A stretch of 64,000 nt of DNA from Gadus chalcogrammus (Eukaryota > Chordata > Actinopteri > Gadiformes > Gadidae): assembly GCF_026213295.1 (NCBI RefSeq), contig NC_079432.1:14991761-15055760 (forward strand), read 5' to 3'. Both the position numbers and the translations under genes were made by a program. Under the pieces are notes generated by a model that worked only from the letters and a program-made list of their open reading frames with translations, was not told where the DNA came from and searched no databases. Positions within the stretch are counted from its first letter, which is position 1; each line of letters starts with the position of its first letter. Shown piece by piece: positions 34,437-47,682 of the stretch.

Positions 34437-36799
34437 CTGTTCATGAGGTCATCCTCTTCCTTCAGCATCCACCTATCCATCCATCACCGATCTGGGTCAA
34501 CACTTTCCCTTGTGATGTATCTAGAGCGTCGATTTTGTAATGGATAATCAACATCAAACCTGTTAAAATAGGCATAATAGCGTCGATGGATAGTTAAAAA
34601 TGATTGGATGCGCACGTAGAGCTAAGGAGAGGGTCTCTGACGACGGAGAGGGCTCTCCGTGTCTACAGACTTTACGGAGGAGTATAAACCAGCCTTAGGT
34701 CTCCATAGTACATGCACAAGGGCGAAAACAATTAGTGTGGACACATTTTTGTGTTGTCATCAACGTTGTCTCCTTGCTTTATTCAAGTGCGTAAACAATC
34801 GCCCGGTAAGCTCAGGCAGATGGTCGCCGTACGACAGATATAAGGGTCAAGGAGAAATTGCCATTAGTAACCCCTGTAAAAAGGCCAACTCAGACTTCGA
34901 AAATCATTAGTTTTACTGCATGGCTCCCTGCTAAAGATAGGGATGTATGGTATAACCGAGTGTACCCTCCTTAATGTCTTCTGCAAACGTCCCAGAGGTC
35001 TTTCCTCTCCTCCTCTTCTGTTCTCATTCAGAAGAAAGAAGAGGAGTCAACATGGGTTAAACCGAATGTATTCAAATATGTTAGGACCTCTCAGCAGCAA
35101 CATGGTGCTCATCATGCTACTACTAATATACTACAATTCACATTGGACGCTACCAGACCAAAAATAACGGGTAGGCCTACACTGCTATACCAGAATATCA
35201 TGGCAGTACTGTAGTGCATATTATACTGTATATTTCATGCTATACCATGAGTGTACCAGGCTAAGAATGTACACTATTTGTATATTAATACGCTTTGAAA
35301 CTAGAAGCATCCAACAGATTGCATACACACCAGTACTCCGGTAAACTTCCTATATATTATTTAACTTTGTTACTTTGTCATTGTCTGCTTCTGAACAAAA
35401 AGTAGGTACCCATCCAAGTAAGCATGCAGCTAACTTCTCAAATTTGCAGGAAAAGAACAAGGAGTAGATAAATGAGATGTTCTGGAAATGATAAACAGAA
35501 TAAACTAATTTACATAGAGCAGAACGCTAAATCATTTACCCTTGGAGAACAACATTTTAACAATCAAAGAATCATCTGGAGTCATAAATGCATCATCAGC
35601 CACTGAACTACTACCACTATGGAGCCGGTAGGTTAGAACATCTTGCTCAGAGATGATTAAACGAAGAGCACGGCCATAGTGTTAAATAGCCGTTAATAAC
35701 GTCCGCTGATATTGAGTGACATGGCCCCGTCATCTTCAGCTGGGAGTCCAACACCCTCAACCAGGACTGTCCTGGACCACCAATTCGAATAACTTTAAGA
35801 ATGGGTCAATAGAAAATGGCCACCAAGGGGCTAATTTAACATGGCAAATCAATTATTTATATATGGTACATATTGACGTGTGGCATGTGATCAATTACAG
35901 CAGCTCTGGCTCACTACGATGACAGTCAGTATCACATAATTATTTTAGAGTTCTACAGTTTAATTCACAGTCTTTAGCAGCTTTAAATATATCTACACAT
36001 AAGAAGCAATAATACCTTTTACTATATATTTTTACGATTTAAATGTAATTGTATAATTGTAAAGCGTTTGTTAAATGATGTTCAACCAACAAACAATGCT
36101 TAGCTAGCTGGCTAATTAAAAATTTAAAAAAAATTGTCTTTTGGATGAATAAAACATTATGTCACATAATGGTTGTCTCCTAACCACCAGCAAGTTTGAA
36201 GTTCTGCCTTGAAGGCTTTAACGATGAGGACCAGAACGTTTGTCCTCTTTTTATGAGCCCCTCACTCATTCAAGAATTTCCTCTCCGGGGGATTAATAAA
36301 GTGTTATCTATCTTATTCCTTATTAGTAATTGGCCTTATAAGATGTATTAATCCTCTGCTTTCTCTCTCCCGTTCCAGTACGATTTAGTTAATTAGATTC
36401 AAGTGTCGCTGTGCCACGTCCTTGCTAATGGTTTCCTCTGGTCCCCTAGCCTCCAATGGAGGAGGCCGGGGATTAACCTGCAGCCTCCTCAACCTCTAGC
36501 CAACCCCATCTTCTCCGTTCATACTGTCTGGAAAGTCTCTCAAGGACAAGATATTCTAGAAATTCAAATTGTATTTTATTAATTCAATATTTTAATATTC
36601 AATATTAACCTCTAAAGAAAAGATTTTCTGAGGAAATGAAGCCTACAAAAGGGCCTATAAATGTGTGTTGGAACGTGAAGGGTTAAGTGACAGAAGCCCC
36701 TTTGTCAGCCATCAGAATGCAGCTGACTCTGCGTTTGTTGGGAAGGACAATGCTATGCAGCTCTATGATGGCTGGTTCCCGCTGTGATTCCACAGAGGT
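34437..36799. other. Intergenic, nothing recognised
   Basis: AT-rich DNA without conserved motifs. A common LINE-tail-like phrase, ggggattaataaagtgttat, lies near 36286. Confidence 0.35.
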
Positions 36800-38460
36800 C
36801 TTGTAATAGTAATTCAACTCCACCAGCACCCCTACAATGATGGTCACACGCTGGACCTCGTCTTTACCCGTGGTGTTGACATCTCAGACCTGGTTGTCTC
36901 CCCGTACACTTCAGCTTTATCAGAACACTTTCTGCTCCCTTCCAAGGTGGTGGTAACCCGACGTCTGCATCCACAGCCTTGGCAAATACCCCATTCAATT
37001 GATAAAATTGAAAGATAAACAGTTACCCAATTAAATTGCTCCTCTCTGTAAGGGGCTCTGTGGCTAGTCTCACTGAGGACTTCAACACTGCCTTATCTAC
37101 ATCCATCATCCAAATGTGCATGACAAAAAGACCAGCACCCAACTTAACCTGAAGTCTTGCATCTTGCATGGCATAACAGCCTCCTCCTCTACAAAACTGC
37201 ATTTGCTGCTTCCAGACGCACCTACAGAAAATAAATTGATGCTTTACATACATTCTCTCTTTTGAACGTCCTACAAAAGCATCACCATGTATCCACCTCG
37301 AAGCAACCTTCCTGCAGCTCAGCACAATCTCTGTGGATGAATTGCAAAACAAGGACAGGCATCTAAACCCACAACATTATGCTGGATCCGCTCCCTGCAA
37401 AGGTTCTCAAATAACTCTTTGAAACTGTGGGACCTGCTATGCTCACTGTCATGACGCTTTCCTTGTCTACTAGAACAGATCCCTCTAGTTTTAAGGCTGC
37501 TTTGATAAAATTGCTACTCAAGAAGCCTGGCCTGGACCCTGAAGTAGGAAGTAACTATCAGACACTCAAATCTACATCCCTAGTAAATCAAAGAACTCCA
37601 CCCAGATCAAGAAGGTTGAATCTTACCTGACTGCAAGATGGATATCCAAGTAGTACTTGGATAGCAGGTTAACACGGAGAGCTGATAGTCATCGGCCCAA
37701 AGCAACGCAGAACACAATTCGAAAATGTCTCACTGTTTTGCTTTGCCGCAGAGTTCCCATGTGAAATATCATGTGTAACCTTATGTGAGGAATGATGGTG
37801 TCCTTCGTCTTTTGAACATGTAAAAAGAAGAACGCCATTCTTTCATCTGAGAAACATTGCTAAAATCAGACCAATGTTATCCATTGGTCTGATTTTTCCA
37901 TTGGAATGAAAAAAAATTCTCATCTCTTCCTATTCTCGCTTATCTACACTTATTCCCAATAACTGCCAGATCAAATTTAAAGGTGCTTCTGCTTACCTAT
38001 AAAGCCTTGCACGGATTAGCCTCACCCTGCCTGAAGGATCTTATTATTCCTTATAGTCCTTCTATGCCCCTCTGGAGTTGGGGAAAAGGCCTTCTATGAG
38101 TACCAGAGGCTAAGAAGAAATCAGCAGGAAACAGAGCATTCTTATATCGAGCACCCTTTCTATGGAATAGACTGCCACCTGTGATCAGGGAAGCTTACTC
38201 TGCCGCGGTATTCAAATCAAAACTGAAAACCTACCTCTTTACTCTTTTGTTTGGCACCAGCTGAGATTGCTGCTGCTGATGGACACTGGATTAGATGATG
38301 CTTAGATGAAGTATCTGTGCACCCTGCTCCTTTTTATTCATAATGCCATCTGTTTTAGCATGATGTGGTGACTGTGACTGGATTGCTTGTTAGTTGTGTT
38401 CATTGTCAATATTTATGCCATGCTTATTAAGGGAGTTTTATTTTGCCCTCTTGGCAGCAG
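36800..38460 (+). mobile_element. Decayed L2-type LINE, internally deleted
   Basis: Near 36840-36930 the plus strand encodes GHTLDLVFTRGVDISDLVV and LSEHFLL, the end of an L2/Rex-type apurinic endonuclease. At 37427-37600 VGPAMLTVMTLSLSTRTDPS then LLLKKPGLDPEVGSNY marks the start of the reverse-transcriptase domain. At 37980-38260 LLTYKALHGLASPCLKDL and NRLPPVIREA mark the C-terminus. Most of the reverse transcriptase is missing, and stops and frameshifts are frequent. It is a dead copy. Confidence 0.8.
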
Positions 38461-41400
38461 AGGGCAATATAAAACGATATGTCCCGCTATATCGCAAAAA
38501 TTAGGGCCACAAACATCGACCAGCCGGTGTTCCAGGGCCTTAAATGGTGTAGTTCACGTTTTCTAAAGACCTAAGGTTGTTTATTATCTTGAAGAGAGTA
38601 AGGGTAAGAAAGCAAGCACAACAAGAGCAGCCTGGACTATACAAACTGGTAGGCCGATCTATACATCATATATCTGGGTGAAAGATCCCACTTGTGATGT
38701 CACTAGAAGGTAGAGAGAGGCGCTTGATGACTAATCAACATTCCATATGAGGAAAAGAATAGGGGCCCTTTAAGTGAGTCTCAATGGTGAAACAAACAAA
38801 CTGGTCCAACCTAGAATAATTATACCTATTCATGTTGCATATAATGAAAAACATGCATGTGGGTACGTGTGTTTTTTATTTTAAGAGTATGCACGTTTGG
38901 AATGTAGGTTTGCAACTTGCAGTGATAAAAGTTATGGAGCCCAAAAGGTTTGCTTTGAGAACACACTTAAATGAATGGAATAACATAAATTCATTCCTGT
39001 CCATTATGCTGTGGTGCGTGGGTGAATTCAAGGTAATGAGTATTCATAATACGGGCAGCACATTCTTTTATCGCCAAGGTTGTACCTTTTATCTTTGTTT
39101 TTGCCAATGACAGGCTCTGATTATATTGTATCATCATGGAAAGGATCCCCACAGAGAAATCACTTGTTTCTTAACATTTCCCTTGATCATGGTCTGATCG
39201 TTTTATTGTTTGTGTCCAACTAAGAATCACTCAACGAGAGGTTGAGTTAATTTGTTGCAGGAAGAGAACAGTGGAAATGTGAGGGAGAGCTGGAGAGAGG
39301 AGAGTTTGATGTGTTGGACTGGGCTCAAAATGACAGGCGTGTCCCACCGTTTCCTTTTCATCTGGCCGCTGATTCATCTCCAACGTAGAGGATGATGCAG
39401 CCCTGAACAAAGGGTCTCATGCATCATTCAGAATCAATAGCACAATGTACTTTATTGTGAAAGTTAACTAAGTTTAACACGTACAAAGAATTTGTAATCG
39501 TATTTGGTGCTCAACTATAGTAATAAACATAGTAAAGAATCATAACCACAAAAAACAAAGAATAATTAAAGTTGCCTGCAAGTACTGTAGTTAAAGAAAC
39601 TGAAACATTTACCATAAAAAAACTAATTGAACAGCAGTTCAGGTTGAGCAGAAATGTGCAAATGATGGACAACAGCCTCACTGTTCCACTGCTTTTTTTT
39701 CCTCACCACAGGTTTACAGAGATTTATTTTGCCTGTAAGCAGGGATGAGCTGGACCATTATGTGAAGGTTGATTTGAGCAATGTGGAACCAGGTCTGCAT
39801 AGAACCTGGTCTAGATCCCCATCCTTCCCAATGCATCATCTAGTTATTCAACCAAATGTGCATATTTTTTTCTGCAAATGTATCAGCTTCCACTTTTAAT
39901 TATCGGTGTCCACTTCAACTCTTGAGACTTGACTTGGAATTTGATTAAAAGACTTGAGCCTCGACCTTGGAGACAAAGACCTGACTTTAACCTGACTTGG
40001 AATGTAATCATCAGCCAGTACGAATAATACAAACTACAGGGGAGAATAGAGGGGAATACAGCTGTAGGATCATGGTCATGTCGTTGCACCAGCCACTGTG
40101 TACAAACCAATACCTCCACCTTAAGTCTTGCCGGAAAGTTTTGGTCACGAGCCAACCTTAAGAGTATTATGCAACATCTCAGTGAAGCACAAAACAGAAG
40201 ATGAAGAAAAATTCTGTCTAAACCCAAAAAGTAGTTGAGTACATCCAGTGTATGAAGGTTAGAGAGAATCATTGCCGGTAGCGGTCTGCGAAGACTGCAT
40301 TTGTGGAGGCTCACTGTGTGCACAAATTACAGGACACCTTTGACCAGAATGTCCTGTAATTTTACAGATGTGAGTAGGATGAGAAATACATCCGCAGGGG
40401 GTAATATCTTGGATGTTCATGGCGTGTGCTCTGGTCTAAGATCTCAAACAAATCACAATATTTCCAAAATGCACATTTAGGGAGAACCCATGATATTCTG
40501 CAGTCGGGGTATACACTGATTTAATTCAGGGTAGGCATATAGGGTCCAAAGGCATTCTGTGGATATGAATGCTAACCTTAATTAAATACCATGTCTAATA
40601 GTCGTTACAAGGTATTTTAACAAGCTGCCATGCTCGATCAAAACTTTACTTAAGGAAACTCAACAAGATGATGGTCAAAAGGATTTAGAGCAACTAGCAA
40701 GTAGCTGTAATGCACCCACATAAAAGGTGTGCGTTAGGTATAACCTTGGCCGCGAGTTCTCCTCTCACCCCTACACCACCATCCACTTGAAACTTGCAAC
40801 CTTTTGTTTTTCCTTTGTCGCCATCTAGAGGAGAAATATGCAGGCGCGAATACGAAATATGTAGGAACGAATACGAACGACGTGCTACGATGTGTTGCAG
40901 TTCATGCGAGCGCAGAGGTTTAGATATGTTTGGCCTACATATTTTCTCAGCATACATAAATGCAATGCATATAGAAAACCTCTTTTTTTTTGAGAATTCT
41001 ATGGAACCACCTCGGTATGTATTCATCCTAGTTTCCCCTAATTTATTAAATGGCTATCCAGAGACAAAAGTCCCCGAAAAGGCCAACAGAGGGAGCTAAA
41101 GAACCAGAATCTAGCCACTAGTGGTCGACTCAGAATCATTATTATGTTAACTGTTTATGGATAACTGCCTAACGTTTTAATCGCTACATTGTTTTAATGC
41201 ATTCTTGGTTGGGGCACTCTTGTGATTTGAATCTCAAAATGTTGACTTTGTTTACGTTGTTGAACCATTATGTATGTTGTCATTGTGAGCTTATTATTCG
41301 CATCACCATGCATTTTTTTAAGTGTTTTGCCTTGAGAAGAGGGTTTTTTATATCTGGCAATTATGGGAGCATCGATGCAGGTGGCGGGAGTTGACCTGAT

Positions 41401-42061
41401 AAGTTCTCTAAAGTGGTTTACAATTTGTGTATTTTTAGCACTAAAGGCCTACATATGCTTTGTGAAATGCTTGGTAATTTCCAAAATTGTTCAGATTAGA
41501 TCAACTTTGATTAAATTCCCTGGGATATGTTGTTGTAATGAGATATTTTGCTATGGAACCCATTCCGTTAGAATACTTGGTAAGGCTGAATGTCTCTCGC
41601 CTTTCAACTTCCTGAAAATGGACTAACAATCTCAGAAGTTATCATAGACATTTTAAGTAGGATTGACATTTTATTTCCTTAGTTTTTATTTAATTGTGTG
41701 AGAGAGTAAAACGATCAACAAACAAACAAACCAAAACAATCCAAGCTAATGTGTCCAAACCGGAGGGGATGATAAAAAACTGAGAGGGGCTTCAACATGA
41801 TCCCAAAACCACACAAATAAACAAAGTTAACCAGAGTTACGGTTACAAAATTGTATATATCATGTTGAATAACAAATAAAATGGACGTTATTCGATTAAT
41901 TTCTCCAGTCTCTTCAGTGTGTTAAACATGGTGAATAATCACTAACCCTAACCCATTCAAACGTTGGTTTCTGTGTTTCTCTGACATGTGTCAAGAAGGA
42001 GGCTTAAGTGGAAGAGAAAGGACTTTAACTTCAAAGAACTGTTAATCTATAATCTCTTTGA
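38461..42061. other. Intergenic, nothing recognised
   Basis: I found no gene, RNA or clear transposon end. Open frames here (for example 39883-40323) lack family motifs. A repeated 'gcgaatacgaaat/gaacgaatacgaac' motif occurs near 40845-40880. Confidence 0.35.
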
Positions 42062-42190
42062 ACGCTCCCTCACACATACACACATGCAAGCACAAACACA
42101 CGCACTCGCAAACACATACAGACATGCACGCAGGCATACACAAGGACTCGTAGACACACGTAGACACGTATGGGTGTGCATACAGGTGTA
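42062..42190. repeat. CA-rich imperfect simple repeat
   Basis: Irregular cacacata, cacgcac and tagacacgta units. Confidence 0.7.
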
Positions 42191-42781
42191 TGCTCTCTAG
42201 GATACTCAGGAAAAGGCACCAAAATCCAAAGGGCACTCTCCTCCACTCCCTGGAGGACTGCTGGTCCTACGGGAGAGACAAGGTAACAGGAAGTGGGTTT
42301 AGTGAAAGAGGATTACAGGGTGAGTGGGGGAACAGGGCTAATCTGTCTTGGATTACAATCTGATATCCCTCCTTGGCATGAAGCGAAACTCTACTGCGCA
42401 TTCTGTCTCCAATAGCCTTAATGAACACTTCAAAGAAATTACTGGCAGGACTATGGCCAACAGCTGTTGATCTTCTGTTTACTTAGTTACTCACTGTTAC
42501 TAGTACGTTTGTTGGAAGACCTATGTTAACACATGTGATCAGATAAAGGCCTTGAGTAACCGTGTAATGAGGAACTAAATAGCCTACGTGGAATAAAGAA
42601 GACAATTGAAAGAATTTGTTGTTATATTCTGGAATGTTAGCAAACAATAGACATCTGTTTTGTGAAGGTGGTGAAGTTTGTTGTGGTTGTGGAGGTGGAG
42701 GTGGTGGGGCTGGAGGTGGCCCGGCCTGTAGTGTGCCGATCTCGTATCAACATTTAAAAAGGAACTGGTTACAAAATAATC
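42191..42781. other. 3' flank of the PCARE-like gene
   Basis: The minus-strand sense here would be the 3' UTR if the second exon at 42848-42782 is real. A ggtggtggag-type triplet patch lies at 42668-42722. I recognise nothing else. Confidence 0.35.
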
Positions 42782-42848
42782 TCAGAGATTTGTCAGATTA
42801 TTGTTCAGGTATTGATCGCTCTCTCTCTTTCCATCTTGACCTATGGTC
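42782..42848 (-). CDS. pcare: Candidate tiny last exon of the PCARE-like gene
   Basis: A good acceptor (tttatatttccag) precedes 42848. Joined to exon 1 at the gaag/gtatgt donor it stays in phase and adds the tail RTIGQDGKRESDQYL and a few more residues before a stop. The human protein also has a tiny second exon, and its tail near RTGHIQDKSQPE looks faintly similar. This is an inference from phase, splice signals and weak similarity. The alternative is read-through into the intron, ending at 43139. Confidence 0.45.
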
Positions 42849-43196
42849 CTGGAAATATAAACATACTAAAGGCAGGGCAAGCCATGCACGCATGCTTCTA
42901 TTTTGGCAGTTAAACCATTTAGAATACACCATCAAACTGTTGTAGTTACATATATTCGAAGTACGTGAATATTTTAGGAAGTTCTAGAATAATAACATTA
43001 TTAAGATACAAGAATAAAATATAATATTGATTTAAATCTTTTACTGTCCTGTAAGTCTGTGTATCTTATCTTATCATGAACCATTCTCTTAGCTCCAATC
43101 ATCATGATCCACTTTAGTATGGCTGGCATCTGGTATAATTATAGTGCTAGTGAGGGAGTGATTCCCCTTTGTTTCGATTTGTTCACTTCAACATAC

Positions 43197-45778
43197 CTTC
43201 TAGCGTCCATCCCTAATTGGCTATTGACACTGGATCTCTGTTCTGATTGGGTGCGTCTGGAGCCTGGTCCAGCCTCCCCCCGTGCGGCCTGCCGGCCCCT
43301 GGCTGGGTCTCCCCAGAGTCTGGGCAGGGTGGAGCTGGAGGAGGGGGTCCAATCATGTCCACTCTGGTTCTCCTTCTGACAGAAGATGGAGCGGGCGGTG
43401 CTGAAGGCCACCATTGGAACGATCTCCTCGCTGTCGTTGTTGTCCGCAGCCGACACCACCACCGCCCTGGGGGAGCTCGGCCTTGACGAGGCCCCCATTC
43501 TGGGCGAGCTCGGTCGGGACAACCCCGCCGTCTGGGGGGAGCTGGGGTACCGGCGGTGCACAGAGGGACATGATGGCGGTAGGCGTACCCTGGAGACTGG
43601 CGGTGCTGTCACGGGCGGGGTGCACTGAGTGAACCCGGTCTCATGCAGGGGGGCTGCTGTGCAGTGGTGATGCGGAGGCACTGCGTCCAGCTGACGGAGG
43701 TGCTGGCGCCTCCTGGTGGGGGAACCGGCCACATTGCGCAGGTGGATTATCTTCTGGGCCTGCTGGTACAGAGTGGAGGACGTCGCTCTCTCTGGATCCA
43801 AGTCGTCGTCCAGGTCTTGCTCTGGGTCCGGTTTGGTGGCCTTAGTGGATTTGGCGGAATTCTGACTCACGGTGGCGCGGTTTGGAAGCACGCTGACGTT
43901 CTGCCCGGAAGCCCTCAGCCGCTGGGACAGCCTGGTCCTCGGGAACGTGACGGGTCTCCCGGGATTCTGACCGGTGCTCTGGAAGGAGTCATCCATCAGA
44001 ACCTCTGGTGGGGGGGGCGGTAGGCTGTCCACGTCCAGGTCGTCCTTGCTGTCTGGCCAGCTGTTGTTGTTGTTGTTGCCATTGCTGATCTTGTCTGCAG
44101 TTCCTATGTCTGGCAGAAGGAGGGCACCGCTCCTCCTGGGCCTCTTGATGTGAGGCGGGATGTTGGCCAGTTGCTGACCCGGCCGCCCGTCCACCCCTTG
44201 GCTGAACGTGTTGATCAGCCGCCTCACAGAGTTGCGTCCTGGGGGACGGGGGGCGTACCCTGCCACTGGTAGTCCATCAGGGAGCTGGAAGGCCCCCCTA
44301 TCGGCACCGGAGCCACTTAGAGAGCGCTGTCGCTGTCGCCTGGACAAGTTACAGTAAGGCTCAGTAGATCCACCATCTCCCCTGCCCCTTCTCCTGTTCC
44401 TCATCCGCAGGTCCAAGTCTCTTTGGCTCTGTTGCAGCTCCTTGATTGGCTCAGAACCGCCGGCGGATGCACAGCGTTTTGGTTGGGTGGAGCTCAACGC
44501 GGTCAGGGGTCGCCTGTTCTGAGGGTGTTCAGAGGCCACGTTGGCAAGCGGTCGGCTGGGATCCGGGGGCGAAGAGTTGGACCTCTTCCTCACTGGCCTG
44601 TCATACTCCTCTTCATTTTCCTCCTCCTCCTCATCTTCTTCTTCCATCTCTTCATCTTCAAGGCCCCAGTGGTTTTGGAATGGATTGGGCGGACTGTCGA
44701 GCAAGGCCCGGACATTTCCCACAGACCCGCAGCTCCCCGAGCCGGTGCTGCCGCCACGGTGACGGCAGCGGTGCCTCTCCGACCCTGCCATGGACTCGTT
44801 CTCGCCGCCGATGCCGCTGTCCTCGCTGGTCGTGGTGATGTCGTCACCGTGGAAACCCTTCATGGTCGCCTGCTCCACGTGCAGCAACACCTGCACCAGC
44901 CGTCCCTCCGCTACCCGCTTGGTGCGCAGCTTGTCTGAAAGCAGCCTGGAGAGGGAGGCGAAGTAATCCACCTTCTCCTCCAGGGTGGCGTTCCCCATGG
45001 CCTGGAAGGAGCTTCCCACCAGCTTCATCTGCTCCGTGGAGTGCTGGAGCAGCTGCTGCAGGAGGTCCGGAGGGGGGTCAGGGACGTTGGTCGCGACGGC
45101 GGGCGTGACGTATGGGCCGGCGGTCTTACCGGTCGCGGGCCAGGCCATATAGTCACCGTGTTCCCTCATCATCAGCTCACCCTCCTCGGCCATCTCCTCC
45201 AGAGCCTGGTTGATCTCCTCGAAGCGATGCACCAGGATGCCCATCATGGGCTGCAGGGAGAGGTGTGTCTGGGCGGCCTGGTCCAGCAGGCCCAGCAGGG
45301 TGTTGTACTTGGCGATGTTGGGGTTGAGGTAGGCGTAGGCCGCCTGGTGGGCTCGCACCATGTGCGGAGGCAGGTCCACCTTCGTACCACAGGACGCCGC
45401 CTTCTGTTTCTCTGTCTGTGGTCTCTTCTCAGCGCCTTTAGGCTTTTTTTTCTTCTCCGTCTTCACCGGCGTGGAATCGGCTACAATCTCCTGACACACG
45501 ATTTCTCCCGATGGCGGCGAGTCCATCTCTGCAACACTCTCCGTGGTCCCGACGGCCGCAACATCAGGGTCGGCTGAGGGCGGTGGATCTTCTTTTTTGG
45601 AATCCTCTGGCGTCAAGAGAAGCACATCTTGTGTGTGGGGTACTTCAACCTCTTCATCATTTGTGTCCGTATTTAAGCATGTCTTCTTCTCTGCTTGTTC
45701 TACATCCTCTACAGCCTGAATAGCCGGTTTAGCCTCTGGTCCCGGGAGTAGCTTTCCCTTGGAGGGAGAACTGCCCAT
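43197..45778 (-). CDS. pcare: PCARE-family protein (photoreceptor cilium actin regulator), main exon
   Basis: About 860 codons. In mammals PCARE (C2orf71) acts at the base of photoreceptor outer segments, recruiting actin regulators such as WASF3. Shared motifs in order: N-terminal MGSSPS (human MGCTPS, a lipid-anchoring start), EEINQALEEMAEEGELMM near residue 190, DLLQQLLQ near 240, TSEDSGIGGENES near 320, an acidic Glu run, SVRRLINTFS, LPPPPPEVLMDDSF, and near the C-terminus TARSIFC (human THSIFC). The middle and end are Pro/Ser-rich and probably disordered. I start at the second Met because it gives the MGSSPS motif; another ATG lies two codons upstream. The donor gaag/gtatgt at 43196 suggests splicing; without it the frame ends at 43139. 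It is shorter than human PCARE (about 1290). Teleosts have more than one copy, and which paralogue this is cannot be told here. Confidence 0.8.
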
Positions 45779-46797
45779 TCTCACTTCCTAACGACTCCGA
45801 ACAGGAAAACTTGAAAAAGCTTATACTCCCGATCACCCAAACGTGTTAGCTTAGCTAGCTAGGTCAGCCGAGCTCCACAGACCAACACAATATTTCACAA
45901 ACAATGTTCACTCACCGGCCGGTCTCCTGCCGAGTGTGACTTGGGAGGACCTATGAGGACCCCTTTTGTATATTGTCGTTGGCTCCTGCGAGCCGGGCTG
46001 GTTTCTAGAGGCTGCCCGATGTTCTGGCTTTGTCGATGCAGAACTCTCGGCCGGGAGCTCACAGGATAAGACGGATAGAAGACACACACAGATGCTCACG
46101 CTAAGTCCATCAGCCCCCGTGCATTCACACACACACGCACGCACACGCACACACACACACACACTCTCTTTAAGCTCATTACTGTATTTAAAGCTTGTTT
46201 ACCAGGTGCCTCTTTTAGCTTGACTCCATTACAATGGTTTCCAGGCAACAAGTTCCCTTATGACAGAAGCAATCCACACTTCTTTTCTTCATTCATGAGT
46301 AATTTACTGGGCTCTGAATTTATCCAACAAAGTCAGGCAAAACCATGTCAATTGTTTTATGGCTACTACTATTGAGTCACTGAAATGTTATCCCAAAACA
46401 AAAGGGAAGCTAAAGCTTAGTCAATGTGTTAAAATAATAAATCATCATGGCTCTGGGGGGGGGGGGTCGGTTCCACTGATATATTAAAACAACAAATTTC
46501 ATCTTCTTATTGTTCAAAAGCTATATCAGACTTCCTTTGGTCGGATTCTATATTGTGCTTTCGAGTCTTTTTTACCGTGAATTTACCCAACCTCCTGCCG
46601 TCCTCTGGGCGACCGGACCGCTTCTGTTTACGATCAGCAGAAGCAGGACAGGATGACGCTTCATAATTCTACAGCACAAACCATAATTATGTCATGAATC
46701 AATGTCATCGACCAGCCGACCCCTACCAGCCACGCCACAACTAGTTGAGTTCATTCTTGATAAAGTAAGGTATAGACGTTACGAATGGTGGGCCACT
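45779..46797. other. 5' region of the PCARE-like gene and intergenic DNA
   Basis: A (CA)n tract lies at about 46111-46165. The 5' UTR and promoter should be between 45779 and about 46250. Nothing else was recognised; a G10 run is at 46455-46466. Confidence 0.4.
46122..46165. repeat. CA-rich microsatellite upstream of pcare
   Basis: cacacacgcac passing into a pure CA run, about 350-390 bp upstream of the PCARE-like start codon. Confidence 0.9.
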
Positions 46798-46860
46798 GCA
46801 GGGCCGGCCCTGACCCATTTGTGGCCCTAGGCGAGATTTCAGATGATCCCCCTTGCATCT
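46798..46860. repeat. Truncated hAT-like end (cagggccggccctg)
   Basis: The phrase cagggccggccctgacccat followed by ggccctaggcgagattt is a common fish hAT-type terminus. The partner end is not present, so it is a fragment. Confidence 0.5.
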
Positions 46861-46901
46861 CAGCTCAAGGGCGTACTCTAGTTGGCCTTTCACACGTGAA
46901 C

Positions 46902-46950
46902 TGTCTGCGGTTCCTATGTCTGGCAGAATGAGGGCACCGCTCCTCCTGGG
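46902..46950. repeat. 49-bp duplicate of PCARE coding sequence
   Basis: Matches 44092-44140 inside the PCARE-like exon at 47 of 49 bases, in the same orientation. The original encodes the segment around SGALLLPDIGTAD. The copy sits between a truncated hAT-like end and an intact hAT insertion. Confidence 0.9.
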
Positions 46951-47022
46951 AAACTCCGGAGATGATCCAGATTTACCCTTTCACCCATGCAACAAACCAC
47001 CGGAGAGAAGCTGCATCATAAG

Positions 47023-47682
47023 TAGGGATGCACCGATCCGCTTTTTTCACCTCCGATACCGATACCGATATCTGAGGTTTAGTATCGGCCGATACCGATC
47101 CGATACCGATATAGAAAAACAGCGCGAAATTATGGCTACAAACTGTAAGTTTCATTGAGGGGAAAAGACTGGGATCATGAGACTTGAATTTTTGGAGGTG
47201 CTTTATAAGGTTTGTGGTATTAAAGCTAGAAGGTTTAGTACCACCCCTCGGGACATTTACTTTGCATATGTTGCATGTAGCCGTGGAGCTTGCTGGCTTA
47301 GGTAAAGTGAAATAGCTCCAGATAGCAGATCCTTTTGCTCGCTCCATTTTGCAATCACTGTAGGCTTCGCACGGCGTGTTGCTTGTTTATGACGTCACTC
47401 ACAGCGCACAGCATAGAAACTGAATAGATCAGCCAATAGATAGATAGATACACTTTTATTAATCCCGTGAGAAAATTTTCGTGGGAAATTCAATTATCAA
47501 AGCAGCAAGGTAGTAGGAATAGGATTCAAGTATGTACATAAACGTAAAAAAAAAAATAATAATAATAATTATTTATTTATTTTTTAAATATGGATCGGCC
47601 CATTTGTCACCGATACCCGATCTAGAAATGTCTTCAATATCGGTACCGATACCGATACAAATATCGGATCGGTGCATCCCTA
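47023..47682 (-). mobile_element. Non-autonomous hAT element with BED-finger relic
   Basis: The 660-bp element has perfect 18-base terminal repeats (tagggatgcaccgatccg) and an 8-bp duplication, atcataag (47015-47022 and 47683-47690). The ends are filled with cgataccgat units. The minus strand at about 47160-47347 encodes a BED zinc finger (SAIWSYFTL, ATCNICKVNV, NLIKHLQKFKSH), the N-terminal DNA-binding part of a ZBED-like transposase. The catalytic part is deleted. A tagatagatagatac-led LINE-tail fragment lies inside at about 47436-47515. Confidence 0.9.

Noticed and set aside
39883..40323. 146-codon minus-strand frame
   Set aside because: No recognisable motif or splice support.
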